Assembly (NCBI GenBank): GCA_003220435.1
Contig: QHSL01000079.1
Location: 1-57,924 of the forward strand
DNA from: Candidatus Rokuibacteriota bacterium
GTDB lineage: Bacteria; Methylomirabilota; Methylomirabilia; Rokubacteriales; CSP1-6
Length of the DNA: 57,924 bases
Reading direction: 5' to 3'
Part shown: piece by piece, positions 52,935 to 57,924 of the stretch
Layout of the letters: the number at the start of each line of letters is the position of its first letter
Numbering within the stretch: position 1 is the stretch's first letter
Program-made: the position numbers and the translations under genes
Notes under the pieces: model-generated
Databases searched by the model: none
Told to the model about the DNA's origin: nothing
Seen by the model: the letters and a program-made list of their open reading frames with translations, nothing else

Positions 52935-54248
52935 ATGACCCTCTCGCGACGCGACTTTCTGGTCTCCACCACCACGGCCGCGGCCGGCACGACGGTCGGC
53001 GCATCCAGTGCCGCGCCGGCGCGCCCGACGCTGGTCGCCCAGGCCGGCGCGGTCGCACCCCGTGGGTTCACGCCGGGCGATCCCGCGCTGAAGTACGAGC
53101 TGGTCGTCGCGGGCGGTGACGTGCTCGATCCCAGCCAAAGGCTACGGGGCAAGCGTGACATCGGCATCAAGTACGGCCAGATCGCCGCGATCGCGCCGAG
53201 CATCCCCGCAGACCGGTCCGGGCAACGGATCGACGCCACCGGGAAGCTCGTGACGCCGGGGCTCATCGACCTGCATACGCACTTGTGCCCGCATCTCGGC
53301 ATCGGGTTGCCGGCCGACGAGCTGGTGCCGATCACGTGCACGACGACGGCGGTCTCGGCGGGCGACGCGGGCTGGCAGACGTGGGGGGCGTTCCGTCATC
53401 TGGCGTTGCCCCATTCGCGCACGCGGCTGTTCGCGTTCGTACACATTGCGTCGATCGGGCTGGCGGGCGGCCTCGCGCCGGGCGAGATGCTGAACATCGA
53501 CTACGCCAACGTCGACGGCGCCGCGAAAGTGGTCGCGGAGAACCCCGACACCGTGCTTGGCGTGAAGGTGCGGATCACCGATTCGATCGTGGGCCAGAAT
53601 GGGCTCGAGCCGTTGCGGCGCGCCATCAAGGCGGCGGAGCTCGCCGGCAAGGGTGTTCGGGTGATGTGCCACATCGGGGCGGCGCCCGGCAATCTCTCCG
53701 ATCTGCTGGACCTGCTGCGCCCGGGCGACATCCTCACGCACGCGTACAGCGGCGCGGGCAACAACACGGTCCAGAACGGCAAGCTCCTGCCGGCGGCGCT
53801 GGCGGCGAAGCAGCGTGGCGTCATCATCGACGTCGGGCACGGCGGCGGCAGCTTCGACTTCACGGTGTGCGAACCGGCGATGCAACAGGGCATGGCGCCC
53901 GACACGATCTCGAGCGACATCCACTCGGTGAGTATCAATACGCCGGGCTATCCGACGCTGCCGTGGGTGATGTCGAAATTTCTGGCGCTCGGCATGTCGC
54001 TCGAGGATGTCGTCGCGAAGGCCACCGTCGCCCCGGCGCGGGTGATCGGGCGCGTTCCGGGGCTCGGCACGCTGCAGGTGGGCGCGCCCGCCGACCTCGC
54101 GATCATGGAGCTCGTCGACGGCGCGGTGGAGCTGGTGGACACGCGCAACAACAAGCGCCATGGCGCCAAGAAGCTCGTGCCGGTGCTCACGATCCGGGGC
54201 GGCCGCCCGTTCGGCCGTCCGCCGCTCCCCACTCCGTTCGTGTTTTGA
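52935..54248 (+). CDS. Tat-exported amidohydrolase/deacetylase-type metallohydrolase
   Basis: 437 residues. The N-terminus SRRDFLVSTTTAAAGTTVGA is a twin-arginine signal, so the folded metalloenzyme is exported. Metal-binding HxH is in TPGLIDLHTHLCPHLG near residue 112; further ligands include MCHIGAAPG, ILTHAYSGAGN and IDVGHGGGSFDF. The end has APADLAIMELVDG, the usual amidohydrolase close. Closest type is the dihydroorotase-like amidohydrolase/deacetylase group; substrate unknown. Strong GAGGAGG ribosome site before the ATG. Confidence 0.88.
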   Translation: MTLSRRDFLVSTTTAAAGTTVGASSAAPARPTLVAQAGAVAPRGFTPGDPALKYELVVAGGDVLDPSQRLRGKRDIGIKYGQIAAIAPSIPADRSGQRIDATGKLVTPGLIDLHTHLCPHLGIGLPADELVPITCTTTAVSAGDAGWQTWGAFRHLALPHSRTRLFAFVHIASIGLAGGLAPGEMLNIDYANVDGAAKVVAENPDTVLGVKVRITDSIVGQNGLEPLRRAIKAAELAGKGVRVMCHIGAAPGNLSDLLDLLRPGDILTHAYSGAGNNTVQNGKLLPAALAAKQRGVIIDVGHGGGSFDFTVCEPAMQQGMAPDTISSDIHSVSINTPGYPTLPWVMSKFLALGMSLEDVVAKATVAPARVIGRVPGLGTLQVGAPADLAIMELVDGAVELVDTRNNKRHGAKKLVPVLTIRGGRPFGRPPLPTPFVF

Positions 54249-54259
54249 CCGTCCGAGCG

Positions 54260-54673
54260 CTAGCGTCCCGGCGGCCGGGGAGGACGCGAGAACGGCGAGC
54301 GATAGGCGAGGAGCTCCTGCACTTTCCGTCCGAGCGCTTCCAGAGTGAACGGCTTGGTGATCAGCGGGTCGCCGAGCTGGAGGCCGTGGTTGGCGACGAC
54401 CGAGTTCGAGAAGCCGGACATGTAGAGCAGCTTGGCATCCGGCCGGAGCTCGCGCAGGAGCGCGGCGACCTTGGGCCCGTTCTGGCCCGGCATGACGACG
54501 TCGATCAGCAGCAGCCCGATCGGGCCCGAGTGAGCCCGCGCGACTCGCAGCGCCTCCTCGCCGTTCGCGGCCTTGAGCACGTTGTAGCCCTGGGCGCTCA
54601 GGCCGTCCTGGAGCGTAAGCAGGACATTGGGCTCGTCGTCCACGATCAGGACCGTCGTCTCGCCTGGGCTCAT
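54260..54673 (-). CDS. Single-domain response regulator
   Basis: 137 residues with one receiver domain: VLIVDDEPNVLLTL, phospho-acceptor Asp58 in LLLIDVVMPGQNGPKV, LLYMSGFSNS and LITKPFTLEALGRKV. No output domain; a Pro/Arg-rich tail follows. Very similar in style to the receiver at 40018-40491. Convergent with the amidohydrolase gene, ending 11 nt from it. Its kinase partner is not in the window. Confidence 0.88.
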   Translation of the reverse strand: MSPGETTVLIVDDEPNVLLTLQDGLSAQGYNVLKAANGEEALRVARAHSGPIGLLLIDVVMPGQNGPKVAALLRELRPDAKLLYMSGFSNSVVANHGLQLGDPLITKPFTLEALGRKVQELLAYRSPFSRPPRPPGR

Positions 54674-54711
54674 CCGTCACTCCTTGAGTCCCAGCCTATC
54701 CCGCAATCGCC

Positions 54712-54858
54712 GTGCGCACGAAAGAGTTCCTGTTATCCTCAGGGCAGTTTCCAACCCTCTGGGGCGTCGGCCCGCGCATCGAGGAGGCCGGCGCCGACCG
54801 CGTAAAGGGCTATCCGTACTCGGCGCCGTACGAAGATGTGAAGCTCAAGAAGCAGTAA
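54712..54858 (+). pseudogene. Short C-terminal-like fragment of unknown protein
   Basis: From the GTG at 54712 a 48-residue frame reads RTKEFLLSSGQFPTLWGVGP, RIEEAGADRVKGYPYSAPYE, DVKLKKQ and stops. It looks like the end of a larger protein because it starts abruptly with no ribosome site. I do not recognise the family. It lies in the gap before the FxLYD-type gene. Confidence 0.35.
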
Positions 54859-54890
54859 CGCCGCCGCACCTGCGCTGCTATCATGCGGCG

Positions 54891-55265
54891 ATGATCGCCT
54901 TGCGTCGCGCCCTGCTCGTCGTGCTCGCGGCCGTGCTGGTCACCGTCGTCGCGCCGGCGCCGGCCCAGCAGATCCCGGCGGGCTTTCGCGTCACCTACAA
55001 CGTCGACAAGACCGGCCCGACGCACGTCGAGCTGTCGGGTCAGGTCTACAACGACAACAACGTCGACGTGACCGACGTCTACGTGAGCGCCGAGGCCGTC
55101 GACAGCTCGGGGAAGGTTGTCGCCCAGGGCATCCCGTACGTGGGCTCGGTGCGCTCGCGGAGCAGCGCTCCGTTCAAGGCGCGCGTGCCGGTGGTGCCGA
55201 ACGCCACCGCCTTCCGCGTCGGCATCAACGGCTTTCGCTTCGCGCTCGGGCGCGAGTCGCCCTGA
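54891..55265 (+). CDS. Secreted FxLYD-type domain protein
   Basis: 124 residues: a signal peptide (MIALRRALLVVLAAVLVTVV to PAQQ), then one Ig-like domain with THVELSGQVYNDNNVDVTDV, VVAQGIPYVGSVRSRSSAPF and a final GINGFRFALGR. This fits the FxLYD/DUF3426-like group of small extracytoplasmic domains. No enzyme function expected. A TATCAT box ends 6 nt before the ATG, so its transcript may have almost no leader. Confidence 0.74.
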   Translation: MIALRRALLVVLAAVLVTVVAPAPAQQIPAGFRVTYNVDKTGPTHVELSGQVYNDNNVDVTDVYVSAEAVDSSGKVVAQGIPYVGSVRSRSSAPFKARVPVVPNATAFRVGINGFRFALGRESP

Positions 55266-55311
55266 TCGGCCGCGTCGGTCTCAGGCGACGCCGCGGTCTC
55301 AGGAGGCGCTG

Positions 55312-56163
55312 CTAGAGGAAGCGGCGGTTCGCTCGCTCGTCGGGCACGTCGAGGCCGAGGGCCTCGAGCTTCCGGTCCACGTAGCCCTTGTAGGCCTGCC
55401 GGATCTCGGCGTTGCCGACCGACTTGAGCCCCCAGTGGATGAAGCGGGGCGCGTTCGTCGAGTCCGAGCGGCCGAACATATCGAGCGCCGCCGGGTACCA
55501 CTTGGCGAGCAGGCACTGCACCAGGGCCTGGCCCTTGCGCTCGCTCACGATTTCGCGCAGGAAGTGGTAGCCCATCTCGGAGTGGCCCAGCTCGTCCCGC
55601 TCGACCGTGGCCGACATCTTCGCCAGCGGCACGTAGCTCGACTCGCGCCAGTCGCGCGCGTGGAAGGCGCCGTTCAGGTCCACCAGGAAATGAAACAACG
55701 CGTCGTCGGCCCAGCTCTCGCGCGGCAGGTGGAAGGTGTAGTGCGCGTAGGGAACGTCGCGTAGCGCGAAGTCGTGCTGCAGACCGACGGCGATGCGGTG
55801 AAACATGATCGCGTGCTTCAGCTCCTCCGCGATGTACTCGGCCTTCAGGAGCTTGGCCTCCGCCGTGGGGAAGAGCGCCTCGGCGAGATCGAGGCAGGTG
55901 CCCATGAAGCCGAGGAAGCTCTTGTTGCCCGCGCGCTCGCCTTCGTGGCGCAGCATCTTGGTGAGGAGCGAGCGGTATTCCTCGGGGAGCGGCTCGTCCT
56001 CGTCGAAGCGATAGCCGGGCCGGCTCGCCGTGCAGGTCAGCTGCGGGAGCGGATCGCCCTGCGCGTACGCCTTACGCCAGAACGGCCACAGGTCGGTGCG
56101 GCCCCGGCGCTCCGCCTCCTCGATCACGCCCATCTCGCTCCGCCCGTCAGCCGACTCCGCCAT
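55312..56163 (-). CDS. PaaA/PaaC-like diiron (phenylacetic acid catabolic) protein
   Basis: 283 residues of ferritin-like helical sequence. Carboxylate-histidine pairs for a diiron site are visible: LLKAEYIAEELKHAIMFHRI near residue 110 and SATVERDELGHSEMGYHFLR near residue 190, plus HEGERAGNKSFLGF earlier. This matches the phenylacetyl-CoA epoxidase subunit family (PF05138). The other Paa subunits are absent, so a role in phenylacetate use is not supported; a stand-alone diiron oxygenase is likelier. ATG start. 12 nt downstream of the small zinc-protein gene. Confidence 0.82.
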   Translation of the reverse strand: MAESADGRSEMGVIEEAERRGRTDLWPFWRKAYAQGDPLPQLTCTASRPGYRFDEDEPLPEEYRSLLTKMLRHEGERAGNKSFLGFMGTCLDLAEALFPTAEAKLLKAEYIAEELKHAIMFHRIAVGLQHDFALRDVPYAHYTFHLPRESWADDALFHFLVDLNGAFHARDWRESSYVPLAKMSATVERDELGHSEMGYHFLREIVSERKGQALVQCLLAKWYPAALDMFGRSDSTNAPRFIHWGLKSVGNAEIRQAYKGYVDRKLEALGLDVPDERANRRFL

Positions 56164-56175
56164 CGTCGCCTCCGC

Positions 56176-56481
56176 TCACTCCGCGAGTCGCTCGCGCGCC
56201 GCGCGCCAGCGCGTGGGGTCGAGCTCACGCGTTTGCCCGGTCTGGTGCCCGCACGAGCAGCCCAGGAGCCCAGCCGCGTAGAGGTCGAACTGCTCGTCGA
56301 CCAGCGCCGCGGCCATGCCCGGCAGCAGGCGGTCGCCGACGTTGCCCACCATGTGGCCGCAGCCGGCGCAGAGAAGCCGGTAATAGGTGCCGTACGCGGC
56401 GGGCTGATCGAGCGTGATCCCGACCGCGGCGTACGCCCGGCGAATCTCCTCGACGATCGGGCTCGAGACGGGCGCGCTCAT
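56176..56481 (-). CDS. Small cysteine-rich protein
   Basis: 101 residues with CAGCGHMVGN and a second CSCGHQTG block, two knuckles that could bind one zinc or iron. The first 38 residues are helical. It lies directly upstream of the PaaA-like gene on the same strand (12-nt gap), so it may be an electron-transfer or maturation partner for it. No named family recognised. ATG start. Confidence 0.7.
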   Translation of the reverse strand: MSAPVSSPIVEEIRRAYAAVGITLDQPAAYGTYYRLLCAGCGHMVGNVGDRLLPGMAAALVDEQFDLYAAGLLGCSCGHQTGQTRELDPTRWRAARERLAE

Positions 56482-56584
56482 GACCGGCCGGATTGTACTA
56501 CGCGGGCGAGGGCGGGGTGGTGGAGGGGGTATAATCCGCCTATCCGTCGAACGGGTCGGTTCGCCACCCAGAAAGGAGAGGGTG

Positions 56585-57130
56585 ATGACCGCTCAGACCG
56601 GCGCGACCACCGAGCCTGCCTCGCATACCAAGAGTGTTCACCACGAAGAAGCTTCGCGCGACGTCACGAAGCTCTACCAGGAGGGTCTGATCGCCGGCCT
56701 CGTCGGCGCCGCCACCGTCGCCCTCTGGTTCCTGCTCGTGGATACCGTCCAGGGGCGGCCGCTCTACACGCCGACCGTGCTGGGTTCCGTGCTCTTCAGC
56801 CGCGGCGCCGGGGCGCCGTGGGCCAACGCCCTGCCGAATCTCGAGATGGTGCTGATGTTCACCTGGGTGCACGGACTCGCCTTCATCGTGATCGGCGGGA
56901 TCGCCGCGCACCTGCTGGCGCTCGCCGAGCGGCAGCCGAGCCTCGGCTTCGGGATCCTCATGCTGTTCGTGTTCTTCGAGTTCGGGTTCACCGCGGCCGC
57001 GATGCTCTTCGCAGCACCCGTGCTGCAGGCGCTGGCGTGGCCGGCGATCGTCGTGGCCAACGTGCTGGCGGCGGCGGCGATGAGCGGCTACTTCTGGCTG
57101 CGACATCCGAATCTGAGGGTGCAGCCCTAG
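56585..57130 (+). CDS. Four-helix membrane protein of unknown function
   Basis: 181 residues from the ATG at 56585, preceded by GAAAGGAGAGG; the open frame further upstream is non-coding. A polar N-terminus (residues 1-33) precedes four hydrophobic helices: LIAGLVGAATVALWFLLVD, MVLMFTWVHGLAFIVIGGIA, LGFGILMLFVFFEFGFTAAA and AIVVANVLAAAAMSGYFWL. No family recognised by name. A TATAAT at 56530-56535 is a possible -10 box, but no -35 is evident. Confidence 0.78.
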   Translation: MTAQTGATTEPASHTKSVHHEEASRDVTKLYQEGLIAGLVGAATVALWFLLVDTVQGRPLYTPTVLGSVLFSRGAGAPWANALPNLEMVLMFTWVHGLAFIVIGGIAAHLLALAERQPSLGFGILMLFVFFEFGFTAAAMLFAAPVLQALAWPAIVVANVLAAAAMSGYFWLRHPNLRVQP

Positions 57131-57152
57131 GTCAGGTATACTGGCGGTCGCT

Positions 57153-57231
57153 GACCCCGTCGTCTAGCCTGGCCCAGGACGCGACCCTTTCAAGGTCGAG
57201 ATCGCGGGTTCGAATCCCGCCGGGGTCACCA
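57153..57231 (+). tRNA. tRNA-Glu (anticodon TTC)
   Basis: A 79-nt cloverleaf with encoded CCA. Acceptor GACCCCG pairs with CGGGGTC; anticodon stem CGACC/GGTCG encloses CTTTCAA, giving TTC; T arm GCGGG-TTCGAAT-CCCGC. A TATACT box at 57137-57142 lies 10 nt upstream, as for tRNA-Lys. A serine recombinase remnant abuts its 3' end. Confidence 0.96.
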
Positions 57232-57640
57232 CCGAAACTGGACTGGCCGTCCCGGCCAGAAGCCGCCCCAACGACCCCCGTCCCGAGAACTCGTAGAGGC
57301 GAGTCTCCGGGCGGGGCGTGAAGACGATCCGGCCAACGATCAGGTTCCGGAGGATCTCGCGCGCCTCGGGGACCTCGCGCCGCAACATGGTTCGCCAGTC
57401 AGCCAGGCGGTGACGGATCTCGCGCTCCAGGCGTGAAAGCTCGCGCTGGCCGATCCGAGCGCTCGCGTCCAGCTCGATCAGGGCGCGCTCACAGCGTTCG
57501 CGGGAGGCCTGGCGCTCCTTCAGGGCCGCGAGGAGGGGCCGGCAGGTCGCCGCCGCTGGCGGCCTTGACCATGCGGCGCGCGGAGACCCTCGCCAAGGAG
57601 GGTAGCGATCTTCAGGACCCTCACCGTGCCTAGCATGCTA
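57232..57640 (-). pseudogene. Serine recombinase C-terminal remnant at tRNA-Glu
   Basis: The minus strand from 57388 reads MLRREVPEAREILRNLIVGR, IVFTPRPETRLYEFSGRGSL, GRLLAGT. Upstream in the same frame is LKERQASRERCERALIELDA, SARIGQRELSRLEREIRHRL, a coiled coil typical of large serine recombinases. A further block, ARRMVKAASGGDLPA, is in another frame, separated by a one-base slip in a C-run near 57540. The catalytic domain is missing. It ends in antisense tRNA-Glu, so the tRNA was probably its attachment site. Confidence 0.75.
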
Positions 57641-57681
57641 GTATTCTAGCCGATGCGGCCCGAGCGCCGGTGACTGAGTCG

Positions 57682-57924
57682 ATGAGCGACGGTACCACTC
57701 GGTGGGTCACCGTACTCATGCGACTTCCGGTGTTCTACAACCCCGACGCCCGGGGGGGATCGAGCGTCTATCGAGGATGAGAAGTTCCTCGAGACGGCCG
57801 ATGAGCTCGCGCGAAGGTTCGGCGGCGGCACGCTCTTCGTCTTCCGTCACGACCCTCCGCGGGGTTTCTGGTGGGATCAGGGCATGATAGACAGAGATGT
57901 GCTTGCGCTGATCGAGGTGGACGT
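57682..57924 (+). pseudogene. Hypothetical protein, 5' part, with a frameshift
   Basis: Begins MSDGTTRWVTVLMRLPVFYN PDAR, then a run of seven G bases near 57751-57758 breaks the frame. One base fewer restores a smooth continuation, SIEDEKFLETADELARRFGG then GTLFVFRHDPPRGFWWDQGM, IDRDVLALIEVD, to the window edge. The gene continues outside. I do not recognise a named family. It may be intact if the G-run is a sequencing error. Confidence 0.55.

Overview
The window is a GC-rich bacterial chromosome segment from a Gram-negative-type cell. It carries a meso-diaminopimelate-type MurE, outer-membrane proteins, lipoproteins and a twin-arginine substrate. Gene content and style (oligopeptide-type ABC transporter plus amidase, many GTG starts, tRNA-anchored islands) resemble the Rokubacteria/Methylomirabilota or a related deep lineage. 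That placement is an impression from the sequence, not a computed one.

Layout. (1) 130-5984: binding protein and two permeases of an oligopeptide-type ABC transporter, an amidase, a small unnamed protein and a prepilin-like protein. (2) 6007-22864: an M48 protease, then the division and cell-wall (dcw) cluster mraZ-rsmH-ftsL-ftsI-murE-murF-mraY-murD-ftsW-murC-murB-ftsQ-ftsA-ftsZ. The genes are tightly coupled and headed by a promoter and MraZ boxes; murG and ddl are missing from it. (3) 23218-27714: pgeF, yggS, proC, yggT, a divIVA-domain gene, a DUF167 gene and mtnA, the usual neighbours of ftsZ. (4) 27711-36822: a double-domain SagB-like oxidoreductase, then an aminotransferase, serA and a histidine phosphatase that together could make serine, then hisZ, purA, a second copy of the small unnamed family, a beta-barrel protein and a membrane-anchored coiled-coil protein. 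(5) 37983-52911: tRNA-Lys and a decayed composite island. Its contents include a Fis-like/HTH/integrase operon cut at the att site, an ISNCY-like insertion sequence with a 16-bp target duplication, several broken genes, a di-heme oxidoreductase, a BrnT/BrnA toxin-antitoxin pair, a sodium:solute symporter and an OmpA-like lipoprotein. The tRNA-Lys 3' end recurs at 47342, 48942 and (weakly) 52895. (6) 52935-57924: a Tat-exported amidohydrolase, a response regulator, small secreted and membrane proteins, a PaaA-like diiron protein, and tRNA-Glu followed by a decayed serine recombinase.

The most unusual signal is a pair of long palindromic elements, one after ftsZ (22878-23011) and one inside the SagB-like gene (28582-28729). 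Each has near-perfect 34-41 bp arms around a loop of exactly 66 nt. The loops are related, but the arms differ completely between copies while staying self-complementary. The second copy is read in frame as an inter-domain linker, as Rickettsia palindromic elements are.
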